From Treponema sp. (lineage in GTDB: Bacteria; Spirochaetota; Spirochaetia; Treponematales; Treponemataceae): a stretch of 64,000 nt of DNA. Shown piece after piece: positions 1 to 8,079 of the stretch. The notes beneath the pieces were generated by a model that was not told where the DNA came from, ran no database searches, and saw only the letters and a program-made list of their open reading frames with translations. Numbering within the stretch: the stretch's first letter is position 1; every line of letters begins with the position of its first letter. Location: assembly GCA_017935745.1 (NCBI GenBank), contig JAGBGX010000010.1:124001-188000 (forward strand). The letters run 5' to 3'. Both the position numbers and the translations under genes were made by a program.

Positions 1-486
1 ATAGGCTTTCTGCGGATGTTCTGCGGCGGACTGCAAGCTGTCAGCTTCCATTACAGTGATTGCTGCGGATGCGTCAGGCTCGCTTTTGTTTTTTGAAAAA
101 AGGCTGCACTTGTACTGATGAATGAGAGAAGCGTCATCCCTGAATTCTTCCGCTGCCTTTACAGAGACAGTTTCTCCTGCCTTGAAGAAAGCTGTTTTGC
201 TGGAAAAGCGGGAAACGCTCAGAAGAAATCCGGCTCTTGCAGGAATGCCGCTTATTGTGTTTATGATTCCGTTAAGCGCGGAAATGGACTGAGCCATGAT
301 TTCAAATGAAACCCATGAAGGAATTCCTTTTCCGTCTTCAAAAAAAATGCACTCAGGAGAAACATCGAATTCCGCGGAAATGCGCCGCTGCTCAATATCA
401 TAGTCCGTCACACGGGAAAGCAAAATCATTTTTCCACGGTGCGGAATAATGCTCAGGAGCCTGTCCTTTTCTATAGGTGTAATCAT
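1..486 (-). CDS. 3-hydroxyacyl-ACP dehydratase, ApeP-like hotdog protein (partial, C-terminus off the left edge)
   Basis: An open frame of 162 codons runs from an ATG at 486 to the left edge with no stop. It begins MITPIEKDRLLSIIPHRGKM; the IPHRGKMILLSRV stretch and later SWVSFEIMAQSISAL are typical of the small hotdog dehydratases (COG4706/ApeP type) that remove water from 3-hydroxyacyl-ACP during aryl-polyene synthesis. Its ATG overlaps the stop of the upstream ketosynthase (ATGA), so the two are translationally coupled. A second hotdog dehydratase lies at 4948, matching the two dehydratases known in APE clusters. The family assignment is from motif memory; the C-terminal end cannot be judged. 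Confidence 0.8.
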   Translation of the reverse strand, partial: MITPIEKDRLLSIIPHRGKMILLSRVTDYDIEQRRISAEFDVSPECIFFEDGKGIPSWVSFEIMAQSISALNGIINTISGIPARAGFLLSVSRFSSKTAFFKAGETVSVKAAEEFRDDASLIHQYKCSLFSKNKSEPDASAAITVMEADSLQSAAEHPQKAY

Positions 487-1682
487 CGTATCCCCAGAAT
501 GATGCTTGCATTTGCACCGCCAAACGCAAATGAATTTGACATGCAGATTTTTATTTCGCCTGAAATATCGGATGTGCGGCTTATAAAATTCAGCCGCGGC
601 AGCGATTCGTCTTCAGCTCCGTCCCAGACATGCACAGGCAAAACGCACCTCTGCTTTCCCCGGTTTTTAGAAATTGCCGTCCAGCAGACTGCGGCCCCGA
701 GCGCACCAGCTGCTCCAAGCGTATGCCCTGTAACAGGCTTTGTGGAGCTTACAGGCACTGTCTGCTCTCCGAACACTTTTGAGACTGCAATTGATTCCAT
801 GGAATCGTTCAGCCGGGTTCCTGTTCCGTGAAGGTTTATATAGCTGATTTGCTCCGGGCTGACAGCGGCATGCTTCAATGCGTTTCTGATTGCCAGCTCA
901 GCGCCTTTTCCCTCGGGATCGGGATGCGTCATGTGATGTGCATCGGCGCTTTCTCCGTATCCGAGCAGCTCGACTGGCGGCTCGTCTTCGTCAAGCGGTT
1001 CCCGTGTGAGAATGAAAAATGAAGCGGCTTCTCCGAGCGTAATGCCGCATCTGTTTTTGCTGAACGGATTTGTTATCTGCGGAGACACGGCTTCCAGAGA
1101 ATGAAAGCCAAGCAGCACAGTGTCTGAGGCAATGTCAGCTCCGCCTGCAACAACAGCATCCGCTGCGCCGCACTTTAGAATCTGCGCGGCTTTTATCAGC
1201 GCTCCGGCGCTTGAAGAGCATGCTGTGCTGAATGCTGCGGAGATTCCGTTCAGCCCGAATTTTTGTGAAACAAAGTCCGCGGGAAAGTCAGCTCCCTGCA
1301 TTTCCAGCTCATAATCAGAAGGAAATTTTCCCTGCGAAAAATACGAGCGGTGAGCCGCAATGGAAAGCTCAGTTCCGTTATCGCAGGAGCCTGCGCACAC
1401 TGCAATCCGGCCGGAACCGTACCGTGACTTTGCCTTTTCGATTTTTTCAGCAAGCTGATTCAGCGCAAGCTCTTCAATCTGAAGAATCCTCATGTCAAAC
1501 CGCGCGGAAGACTTGTGCAGACGGCTGCTGTCGATCCGGGCGGCAAAAAATTCTTCGCCTGAAATCGTTTTTACTTTTTTTATTCCGCTCTGATTTCCGC
1601 TTGCAACAGAATTCCACAGCTCATCAGCGGAACATCCGGCTGCACAGGCGACTGCCGGGCTTGAAACAAATATCCTATTCAT
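483..1682 (-). CDS. beta-ketoacyl-ACP synthase (KAS II/FabF-like), aryl-polyene type
   Basis: A 399-residue thiolase-fold condensing enzyme that elongates ACP-bound acyl chains. The catalytic triad is intact: nucleophile Cys155 in FSTACSSS, His285 in NLHGTGTRLND and His320 in KPVTGHTLGAAGAL. The C-terminal NSFAFGGANAS glycine-rich motif is present. Length matches FabF/ApeO-type synthases (about 400). It starts 8 nt inside the end of the upstream lipoprotein gene and overlaps the downstream dehydratase by 4 nt, so lipoprotein, ketosynthase and dehydratase form one leftward operon. Context with two ACPs and an AMP-ligase points to aryl-polyene rather than housekeeping fatty-acid synthesis. The exact ortholog (ApeO versus ApeR) is undecided. 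Confidence 0.9.
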   Translation of the reverse strand: MNRIFVSSPAVACAAGCSADELWNSVASGNQSGIKKVKTISGEEFFAARIDSSRLHKSSARFDMRILQIEELALNQLAEKIEKAKSRYGSGRIAVCAGSCDNGTELSIAAHRSYFSQGKFPSDYELEMQGADFPADFVSQKFGLNGISAAFSTACSSSAGALIKAAQILKCGAADAVVAGGADIASDTVLLGFHSLEAVSPQITNPFSKNRCGITLGEAASFFILTREPLDEDEPPVELLGYGESADAHHMTHPDPEGKGAELAIRNALKHAAVSPEQISYINLHGTGTRLNDSMESIAVSKVFGEQTVPVSSTKPVTGHTLGAAGALGAAVCWTAISKNRGKQRCVLPVHVWDGAEDESLPRLNFISRTSDISGEIKICMSNSFAFGGANASIILGIR

Positions 1683-2280
1683 CTGAAGCTCCAGTCAGCG
1701 TGTATGAATAGCCGCGGAGAATGTTCCTTACGTTAATGGAGCGTCCGTCCGTGCGGTCAAAAATCTGCACTGCTTTTTTTCCGCTTGAAACAGTTCTGAC
1801 AGTATGAACGGTGCCGGTTTCTGCAAGAATAGTTTCTTCTGAAAATCCAAGTGAAATTTCTTCCAGCGACTCCTTCACTTTTGAAAACGAATAGAAAGCG
1901 AGCTGAATGTCAGCAATGATATATTCAGCCTTGAACTGCTCAGGAAAAACCGCCGATTCAAATGAAACTTCACCGTTGTAAGAAATTGACGCAATGCCGG
2001 TTCCAAAGTCATTCAGAATCTGCATGAAAATGCCGCCTTTGTCTGCATGAAAGAAAACGGGCAGTGTAAAGCTGTGTCCGCCAAATGTTCCTTCAAAAAG
2101 CTGCAGCCCGTCCTGTGTTCCTTCCATATACTCGGGAGGAAGCAGGTTCAGTTTCTTGGAATCTGTGATGTGCACATACGGAACTTGTTCTCCGCTGTTC
2201 CGTGACGAAGCGCACGAAAGAAAAAGAAATCCTGCTGAACATAAAGCTACGATTCCGCTGAAAAAAAATCCGGCTTTCAT
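1675..2280 (-). CDS. DUF3261-like lipoprotein of the aryl-polyene cluster
   Basis: A 201-residue protein from the ATG at 2280. A longer in-frame start at 2316 exists, but a good promoter lies between the two starts, which favours 2280. The N-terminus MKAGFFFSGIVALCSAGFLFLSC is a lipoprotein signal with lipobox LFLSC. The body (LNDFGTGIASISYNG..., AEYIIADIQLAFYSF...) resembles DUF3261, a family of envelope lipoproteins recurrent in aryl-polyene clusters with no assigned reaction. It probably sits on the periplasmic face and aids delivery of the polyene lipid. First gene of the leftward operon. The DUF assignment is from pattern similarity and was not searched. Confidence 0.7.
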   Translation of the reverse strand: MKAGFFFSGIVALCSAGFLFLSCASSRNSGEQVPYVHITDSKKLNLLPPEYMEGTQDGLQLFEGTFGGHSFTLPVFFHADKGGIFMQILNDFGTGIASISYNGEVSFESAVFPEQFKAEYIIADIQLAFYSFSKVKESLEEISLGFSEETILAETGTVHTVRTVSSGKKAVQIFDRTDGRSINVRNILRGYSYTLTGASDE

Positions 2281-2287
2281 TTCTTCC

Positions 2288-2316
2288 ATTCTAAAAGGTA
2301 TGTGCGCTTTTGTCAA
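2288..2316 (-). promoter_or_regulatory. sigma70-type promoter for the leftward APE operon
   Basis: On the minus strand a perfect -35 TTGACA (2316-2311), a 17-nt spacer and a -10 TAGAAT (2293-2288). Only 7 nt separate the -10 from the ATG at 2280, so predicted transcription starts at about the start codon. The 97-bp divergent gap to the ACP genes (2317-2413) is AT-rich and should also hold their promoter, which I cannot place. Confidence 0.65.
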
Positions 2317-2413
2317 TTTTTGATATCCGCCTGATATATTGAATTTATATGTATTTTTATGTAAAATAACATATTGTTCACTGATTATTTTTTAAGCTAG
2401 GGGTTTACAGCTT

Positions 2414-2698
2414 ATGGATGAATTAAAACAGAAAATCAAGGAAGTCATCATTTCGTCTTTGGAGCTTGAAGATATACAGCCTGAAAATATTGAAGATGAT
2501 GCGCCGTTGTTTGGTGAAGGGCTGGGGCTTGATTCGATTGATGCGCTGGAGCTTGGCGTTGCGCTGAAAAAACGCTTCGGCATTTCATTTTCTGCGGAAA
2601 GCAAAAGCACACGGAAAGCCTTTGCATCTGTGAATGCTCTGGCTGAATTTATAGCGGGAGAGCGCAAGAAAGAAAACGGAGCTGAAAAAAATGACTAA
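2414..2698 (+). CDS. acyl carrier protein (first of two, APE-type)
   Basis: A 94-residue acidic four-helix carrier protein. The phosphopantetheine attachment site is Ser41 in LGLDSIDALELGV. It is preceded by an AGGGG-type ribosome site about 10 nt upstream. It holds the growing chain for the ketosynthase, dehydratases and (elsewhere) ketoreductase. It overlaps the second ACP gene by 8 nt, indicating coupled translation. Paired ACPs of slightly different sequence are a hallmark of aryl-polyene clusters (ApeE/ApeF), where one loads the aryl starter and one the malonyl extender; which is which here cannot be told from sequence. Confidence 0.93.
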   Translation: MDELKQKIKEVIISSLELEDIQPENIEDDAPLFGEGLGLDSIDALELGVALKKRFGISFSAESKSTRKAFASVNALAEFIAGERKKENGAEKND

Positions 2699-2942
2699 GG
2701 AAGAACTGTTTGCAAACCTTAAGAATATACTTGTTTCTGAATTTGAGCTTGAAGAAAGCGCAGTGACTCCGCAGGCTCTTATCGGTGAAGATCTGGATCT
2801 GGACTCGATTGACGCAATAGATCTGATTGTAAAAATGAAGGAATTTGCTCCGGCTGATAAAGGAGCTGTTGATCCGTCAATTTTTAAGTCTGTAAAAACA
2901 GTCCAGGATGTTGTTGATGCTTTGGCTGACGCATGGGCTTGA
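2691..2942 (+). CDS. acyl carrier protein (second of two, APE-type)
   Basis: An 83-residue ACP with Ser39 in DLDLDSIDAIDLIVKM as the phosphopantetheine site. It starts inside the end of the first ACP gene and its TGA overlaps the start region of the following ligase gene. It shares the DSID core with its neighbour but little else, so the two are not a recent tandem duplication. Role as for the first ACP; the division of labour is unknown. Confidence 0.93.
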   Translation: MTKEELFANLKNILVSEFELEESAVTPQALIGEDLDLDSIDAIDLIVKMKEFAPADKGAVDPSIFKSVKTVQDVVDALADAWA

Positions 2943-4948
2943 TGGGCAGTTTCTTTAAAGTTTTTTTTTATGCAGTTGCGGCGCTTTACCCGGTTCTTGT
3001 TTTTACGCTGCTGGTTGTCTTGAAATTGCCTGTGCGGCTTCTGTCGCTTTTTATGATTATAGCCGGAGCTTCCTTTTTTATAAGTGCAGGCGCAGTCCGT
3101 CAGAAGGCTGAAAAAGGAAAGCGGCCGGGAGCCGCGCTCAGCTGGAAGCCGTTTGCAACATCAGGGCTTCTTATTGCCGCAGCAGCCGTCTGCTTTGTCA
3201 CGCAGAAATCAGTTTTCTTACAGTGCTATTCTGTTGCAGTGAATGCTGTTCTTCTGCTTGCATTCGGAAGCACGCTTTTTTTTCCGCCGAGCATTGTGTT
3301 CAGGTTTGCTTCTCTTGCGGACAAGACGATTGCAGGCTCTGCGTTTGAGGAGCAGGTAAAAAAGTACTGTAAAACGGTGACTGCTGTGTGGTGCGTTTTT
3401 TTTATTTTAAATGGTGCGGCTGCCTTTTATACTGTTTTCTTTGCGGATGAAAAAGTCTGGTCAATATATAACGGCGGAATTTCCTATGTGATTATGGGAA
3501 TTATTTTTGCTGTGGAATTTGCAGTCAGAAAAGGAGTGAACAGAAAAATGATCAAGCCATTTCCTATTACAAAGTTTACAGCCGGTTCACGCAGCGACGG
3601 ACACATCCTTTGCTATGACGGCGCGTGGTCTGAAAAAAAGTACAAGACATGGAAAGATTTTTTAACGGACACAGCAAAGGCGCGCAGTTACATCATGTCA
3701 AAAGATTCTGACGGATGGATCGTTCACTGCGAGGACTGCTGGTATTTTCTTGTTTTTTTTGTTGCATTGCTTCAGTGCGGCAAGCGGATTCTTTTGACTC
3801 AGAACAGCACAGAAAAATGCATTGCTGAAATAAAAAAAGAAAATGACATATTTTTAACTGACCTGAATATTCCCGGAGCCGAATATATTCCCGGCATTAT
3901 GGAGCGGCAGCCGCAGCCTTCTGAAGCGGAAATCAGAACTGCTCCTGAAATCCGTTCGGAAGAAACTAAGATTCTGATGTACACTTCAGGCTCGACAGGA
4001 AAACCCAAGGCTGTTCCTCAGCGGATGAAGGAATTTGAAGAAGACAATGCGTTTGTCATAAAAAAGTGGGGCGCGGAATTTATGCGGCGCAAGCTTGTTG
4101 CAACGGTGAGCCAGCATCATATATATGGATTTTTGTTCAGCATTTCCCTGCCGTTTTCACTTGGCGTTCCAATCCGCAGAAAGCGGATAGAATTTCCTGA
4201 AGAATTTGAATCTCTTTCTGACGGGCCGTACATGATTATTGCGACTCCGGCATTTTTAAAGCGGACAGTGGAAGCGCGGAACGGAGAAAAGCTTCCGTTA
4301 AAGGAGCCGTGGATTTTTACAAGCGGCGGTCCTGTTTCCCCGGAGCTTGCTGTTTCAACAGAAGCAGTCTTTGGTTTTTGTCCAATTGAAGTGTACGGTT
4401 CCACAGAGACGAGCGGAATTGCATACCGTCAGCAGAAAACAGATGCGCTTGCATGGACTCCGTTTGACAATGCAAAAGTCTGGAAAGGCGATGACGGCTG
4501 CCTGCGGATTATTTCGCCGTACATAAAGGATCCTGAAGGATTTGCCACAGCTGATCTGGTGGAATTCACCGGCAGCGGAAATACATTTCTGCTCAAGGGC
4601 AGGAATGATTCAATCGTAAAAATTGAAGAAAAGCGGATTTCCATGACAGAAGTTGAAAACAGGATTCTAGAGACAGGGCTTGTTTCCGATGTAAAAGTCA
4701 TCGCGCTTTCAAGTGAAGTGAGGCAGTTTCTTGCGGCGGCAGTTGTTTTGAATGAAGAAGGAAAGAAAAAATTCAGCGGAATGGAAAAGTATCTTGTGAA
4801 CGCATACTTCAGGAATTTTCTGATGAAGTATTTTGAAAATGTTGTCATTCCAAAAAAATTCCGCTTTGTTGAATTTCTTCCTGCTGATGTTCAGGGAAAA
4901 GTGCACAAGGAAGAAATAGCCGCGCTGTTTGACAGTCAGGGTGAATAA
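2942..4948 (+). CDS. fusion of COG4648-like membrane domain and AMP-dependent acyl/aryl ligase
   Basis: About 668 residues from the ATG that overlaps the preceding stop (TGATG); an ATG 9 nt earlier is also possible. Residues 1 to about 205 carry several membrane segments (for example FFYAVAALYPVLVFTLLVV, FATSGLLIAAAAVCFV, ISYVIMGIIFAVEF) and resemble the small COG4648 membrane protein of APE clusters. The rest is an adenylate-forming enzyme: P-loop YTSGSTGKPKAVP near residue 346, EVYGSTETSGI core motif, GRNDSIVKIEEKRIS hinge, and a C-terminal QGKVHKEE that supplies the A10 lysine. It should activate the aryl or acyl starter and load an ACP at the membrane. In the APE clusters I recall these are two separate genes. 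Confidence 0.85.
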   Translation: MGSFFKVFFYAVAALYPVLVFTLLVVLKLPVRLLSLFMIIAGASFFISAGAVRQKAEKGKRPGAALSWKPFATSGLLIAAAAVCFVTQKSVFLQCYSVAVNAVLLLAFGSTLFFPPSIVFRFASLADKTIAGSAFEEQVKKYCKTVTAVWCVFFILNGAAAFYTVFFADEKVWSIYNGGISYVIMGIIFAVEFAVRKGVNRKMIKPFPITKFTAGSRSDGHILCYDGAWSEKKYKTWKDFLTDTAKARSYIMSKDSDGWIVHCEDCWYFLVFFVALLQCGKRILLTQNSTEKCIAEIKKENDIFLTDLNIPGAEYIPGIMERQPQPSEAEIRTAPEIRSEETKILMYTSGSTGKPKAVPQRMKEFEEDNAFVIKKWGAEFMRRKLVATVSQHHIYGFLFSISLPFSLGVPIRRKRIEFPEEFESLSDGPYMIIATPAFLKRTVEARNGEKLPLKEPWIFTSGGPVSPELAVSTEAVFGFCPIEVYGSTETSGIAYRQQKTDALAWTPFDNAKVWKGDDGCLRIISPYIKDPEGFATADLVEFTGSGNTFLLKGRNDSIVKIEEKRISMTEVENRILETGLVSDVKVIALSSEVRQFLAAAVVLNEEGKKKFSGMEKYLVNAYFRNFLMKYFENVVIPKKFRFVEFLPADVQGKVHKEEIAALFDSQGE

Positions 4949-5310
4949 TGAATTTTCACGGCATTGAAAACGAAAAAGTCATTTTTCAGGATGAAGGAAC
5001 AATTCTGATTGAATGTCTGGTTCCTGCTGAAAGCGATTTTTTTGACGGACACTTTCCTGAATTCAAGCTGCTTCCGGCTGTGGGACAGTTTGCAATAGTT
5101 ACGCGGTTTGCGCAAAAATATTTTGGCGCTGGAGAGTTTGTTCCTTCAGTCAAAAGAATGAAATTTTCTTCTCCAGTTCTTCCCGGTTCCTGCGTCAGGC
5201 TTGAGCTGCATTTTGACAGGAAGAAAGAGTCAGTTTCGTTTGCTCTGACGAATGCGAAAGATGAGAATACGGTATATTCTTCGGGACTGTTTTGTGTGGC
5301 GTTGAAATGA
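4948..5310 (+). CDS. 3-hydroxyacyl-ACP dehydratase, ApeI/FabZ-like hotdog protein
   Basis: A 120-residue single hotdog domain with the signature FFDGHFPEFKLLPAVGQ, in which the His is the expected catalytic base of FabA/FabZ-type dehydratases. The ATG overlaps the ligase stop by one base (TAATG). It would dehydrate 3-hydroxyacyl-ACP to the conjugated enoyl intermediate; with no enoyl reductase in the cluster, the product would be a polyene. It is the second dehydratase of the locus. Confidence 0.85.
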   Translation: MNFHGIENEKVIFQDEGTILIECLVPAESDFFDGHFPEFKLLPAVGQFAIVTRFAQKYFGAGEFVPSVKRMKFSSPVLPGSCVRLELHFDRKKESVSFALTNAKDENTVYSSGLFCVALK

Positions 5311-6071
5311 ACAGATATGCGTTTTTAATTCCTGTGTACAGGCATGGCTTGGCCTTGGACGGCGTGCTTTCTTCGCTTGAGAAATATAATCTTCCGTTCA
5401 TCATTGTTGATGACGGGAACTGCGGCAGTGACAGGGAGCATATCAGGGCTGCGCAGAAAAAATACCGCTCTGTGATTCTTGTTGAGCATAAAAAAAACAG
5501 AGGAAAGGGAAAGTCCGTGAACGATGGAATTCTGAAGGCGCACGAGCTTGGAATTACGCATGTGCTTCAGATTGATTCTGACGGACAGCATGATGCTTCA
5601 CAAGTTCCATTTTTCCTGGAGCAGTCGCGCATGTTTCCGGAAGCAGTAATCTGCGGTTATCCTGAATATGACGCATCAGTTCCTGCCTCACGGCTGAACG
5701 GGAGAAAAATAGCGAACTTCTGGATTCATGTGGTTACGCTTTCATTTGAAATAAAGGATGCACTTATCGGATTCAGAGTGTATCCTGTGGAGCCGTACTA
5801 TTCGCTTTTAAAGCATCATGCAGTAATCGACAGCCACATGGGATTTGACATTGACATTCTTGTTCATCTGCACTGGAAAAATATAAAGATTATTTCCTGC
5901 CCTGTGAACGTTTCGTATCCCAAGGACGGCATTTCAAATTTCAGATTAGTCCGGGATAATCTTCACATTTCACTGACGTATGCGCGCTTGTGTGCCGGGA
6001 TGATTTTCAGGCTGCCCGTTTTGATTTTCAGAGCCGCACAAAGGAAGAAAAATGCCAAAGCACTGGTCTGA
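5307..6071 (+). CDS. family 2 glycosyltransferase (dolichyl-phosphate-mannose-synthase-like)
   Basis: A 254-residue GT-A glycosyltransferase. The start MNRYAFLIPVYRHG at 5307 overlaps the previous stop (ATGA); an upstream Met at 5292 is less likely. Motifs are FIIVDDGNCGSD for nucleotide binding, NRGKGKSVNDG, and the metal-binding acidic motif IDSDGQHD. Length fits APE-associated GT2 proteins. It probably transfers a sugar to the polyene or to its lipid carrier on the cytoplasmic side. Acceptor and donor are unknown. Confidence 0.85.
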   Translation: MNRYAFLIPVYRHGLALDGVLSSLEKYNLPFIIVDDGNCGSDREHIRAAQKKYRSVILVEHKKNRGKGKSVNDGILKAHELGITHVLQIDSDGQHDASQVPFFLEQSRMFPEAVICGYPEYDASVPASRLNGRKIANFWIHVVTLSFEIKDALIGFRVYPVEPYYSLLKHHAVIDSHMGFDIDILVHLHWKNIKIISCPVNVSYPKDGISNFRLVRDNLHISLTYARLCAGMIFRLPVLIFRAAQRKKNAKALV

Positions 6072-7029
6072 AGAAAAAGAGCAGGTTCGGACAAGCTTCC
6101 CGATTCTGCTGATGCTGAAGCTGATCCAGATTCTTCCCTGCTGGACTGTAAACATGATTGCGTTTCCTGTTGCGCTTTTTTACTTTGCTTTTTCCCGGCG
6201 CGCACGGATCCATGTCTTGCATTTTCAAAGGCAGCTCAGGGAATTCACTCACGGCGTCGTTCCCAAAAAAATCAGCATATACCGGACAATTCTTTCTTTC
6301 AGCATCTGCCTCATTGAACGTGTTTCAGGATGGCTTGGGAAAGCGGGCGAGGACAGCATTCTTTTCAGCGATGATGATATTGAAGATTACTGGAACAGCT
6401 TGAAAGCGGGAAAAGGAGCTTTTTTAATCGGCTCTCATCTTGGAAACATTGATCTGCTTAGAAGCCTTGCAGTTTGTTCCAAAGCCGGACTCAAAAAGGA
6501 AATTCCAGTTACGGCAATTATGGAAATAAAGTCAGGTGAAAGGTTCAATGCGACTTTAAAGAAAGTGAATCCCAGCTACGAGCTTACGGTGATTGATCCG
6601 GAGGACATCGGCCCTGAAACAATTCCTGTCTTTCAGGAAAAAATTCAGCGCGGCGAAATAATTGTTGCTACAGGCGACAGAACTTCAATCAGCGCAAGAA
6701 ACAGATTCATACGGAATTCCTTTTTGGGAAAGGAAGCTGAATTTCCGTACGGAGTTTTTTTAATTGCCTCGCTTCTTCAGATCCGGGAACTGTACTTTGT
6801 GTTCGGACTCAGGGAAAAAACAGCGATGCTGAATCCGAAAAACCGTGTGCATATCCATAAGGCAAAGACAGTTTTTCAAGACTGCGGAAGAACTGAGCGC
6901 AAACAGAAAATCCATGAGCTGTGCGGCGAATTTGCAGAGCTGCTTGAAAAATACTGTAAAGAGAAGCCGTATCAGTGGTATAATTTTTTTGATTTCTGGG
7001 CGTTGACAGAATATGCGGGAGAAAAATGA
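6052..7029 (+). CDS. LpxL/HtrB-like lysophospholipid acyltransferase (ApeD-like)
   Basis: A 325-residue membrane-associated acyltransferase with an N-terminal hydrophobic segment (WTVNMIAFPVALFYFAF) and the H-x4-D catalytic motif in GSHLGNIDLLR, followed by IVATGDRTS and EFPYGVFLIA blocks typical of LPLAT/HtrB proteins. It probably joins the polyene acyl chain to a lipid acceptor. It starts 20 nt inside the glycosyltransferase gene and overlaps the thioesterase start (ATGA). A Treponema without classical lipid A would not need LpxL itself, which supports an APE role. Confidence 0.82.
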   Translation: MPKHWSEEKEQVRTSFPILLMLKLIQILPCWTVNMIAFPVALFYFAFSRRARIHVLHFQRQLREFTHGVVPKKISIYRTILSFSICLIERVSGWLGKAGEDSILFSDDDIEDYWNSLKAGKGAFLIGSHLGNIDLLRSLAVCSKAGLKKEIPVTAIMEIKSGERFNATLKKVNPSYELTVIDPEDIGPETIPVFQEKIQRGEIIVATGDRTSISARNRFIRNSFLGKEAEFPYGVFLIASLLQIRELYFVFGLREKTAMLNPKNRVHIHKAKTVFQDCGRTERKQKIHELCGEFAELLEKYCKEKPYQWYNFFDFWALTEYAGEK

Positions 7030-7454
7030 AAGAGCGTTTAGTTTCAGCTGAAACATCATTTAAAGTTGAATTTTTTGATGTGGATTCAATGAACATTGTC
7101 TGGCATGGAAATTATGTTAAATTTATGGAAGTCGGAAGATGCGCGCTGCTTGATAAAATCGGCTACAATTACATTGCGATGAGAAAAGACGGCTTTGCCT
7201 TTCCGATTGTTGAAGTCAAAGTGAAGTATGTGCGCCCGCTTGTTTTCAATGAAACTGCGGTGATAAAGTCATTTCTTGTTGAGTATGAGAACCGGCTGAA
7301 AATTGAGTACGAAATTTACAATGCAAGGGGCGAGCTTGCAACAAAAGCAGAGTCAACACAGATGGTTGTAAATGGCGCGACTGGTGAAACAATGTTTGTC
7401 TGTCCGCCCCATTTTATAGAAAAAGTTCAAAGGGCAATTTCCCTTGGAGGCTGA
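7026..7454 (+). CDS. acyl-CoA/ACP thioesterase, 4HBT (YbgC/FadM) hotdog family
   Basis: A 142-residue hotdog thioesterase. FFDVDSMNIVWHGNYVKFMEVGR matches the D-x-D...H-x-x-Y-x-x-x-F signature, with an active-site Asp in FDVD. It is coupled to the acyltransferase gene by ATGA overlap. In APE clusters a thioesterase of this type releases or edits the finished chain. The substrate is inferred from context only. Confidence 0.87.
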   Translation: MKERLVSAETSFKVEFFDVDSMNIVWHGNYVKFMEVGRCALLDKIGYNYIAMRKDGFAFPIVEVKVKYVRPLVFNETAVIKSFLVEYENRLKIEYEIYNARGELATKAESTQMVVNGATGETMFVCPPHFIEKVQRAISLGG

Positions 7455-7455
7455 T

Positions 7456-8079
7456 ATGAAAAAAAAATTTGCGGCGGCAATGCTTTTATCTGCTTTGCCA
7501 TTTTGCTTTGCTTGGAGTCTTACAATTGAAGAAGTCTGCGCGGCATTTTCAAATCATCCTGTTACCGCAGGAACGTTTTTTCAGACAAAGACAATCAGCT
7601 CGATAAAAAGGGATTTGCAGTCATCTGGAATGTTTGTATTCTGCGCTGAAGGAATTATCTGGAAAACTGAAAAGCCGTTTCCTTCTGTTCTTGCGGTAGG
7701 AAACGATGTTATGGTTCAGATTGGAGCTGACGAAAAAAAAACAGTTTCTGATATTTCAGGAAATGAAACATTCAGGAATATTGTTTCTGCTTTGACTTCT
7801 GTCTTTTCAAATGATGCTGAGAGATTAAAAAGCAATTTTGACATTTCCCTTGAGGAGAAAGGCGGCGGAAAATGGAGCGCCGTGCTTTTTCCAAAGGACA
7901 AGACAATAGCTTCTGTAATTGATTCCATTGAGCTTGATGGAACTGTGGATTCTTCAGGAGGAGCTTTGCGTTCCGTTTTAATATGCGAATCAAGCGGCGA
8001 TAAGATTGCATATTCATTTTCAGACTTGCGGTATCCGGAGGAATTGTCGGCTGATGAAAAAGCTCTTTTTAGCAGGTAG
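7456..8079 (+). CDS. LolA-like outer-membrane lipoprotein carrier, periplasmic
   Basis: A 207-residue protein from the ATG at 7456, which has a GGAGG ribosome site 7 nt upstream; the longer start at 7444 lacks one. A signal peptide MKKKFAAAMLLSALPFCFA is followed by a LolA-type beta-sheet domain (TAGTFFQTKTISSIKRDL..., GIIWKTEKPFPSVLAVGNDVM). LolA-like proteins are regular members of APE clusters and are thought to shuttle the lipid product across the periplasm with the neighbouring MMPL exporter. Two nine-A runs occur, one right after the start codon and one near 7733. Confidence 0.82.
   Translation: MKKKFAAAMLLSALPFCFAWSLTIEEVCAAFSNHPVTAGTFFQTKTISSIKRDLQSSGMFVFCAEGIIWKTEKPFPSVLAVGNDVMVQIGADEKKTVSDISGNETFRNIVSALTSVFSNDAERLKSNFDISLEEKGGGKWSAVLFPKDKTIASVIDSIELDGTVDSSGGALRSVLICESSGDKIAYSFSDLRYPEELSADEKALFSR

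Noticed and set aside
2933-2941. Earlier ATG for the membrane-ligase fusion
   Set aside because: The second ATG overlaps the preceding stop as TGATG, the usual coupling form; the difference is only three residues.
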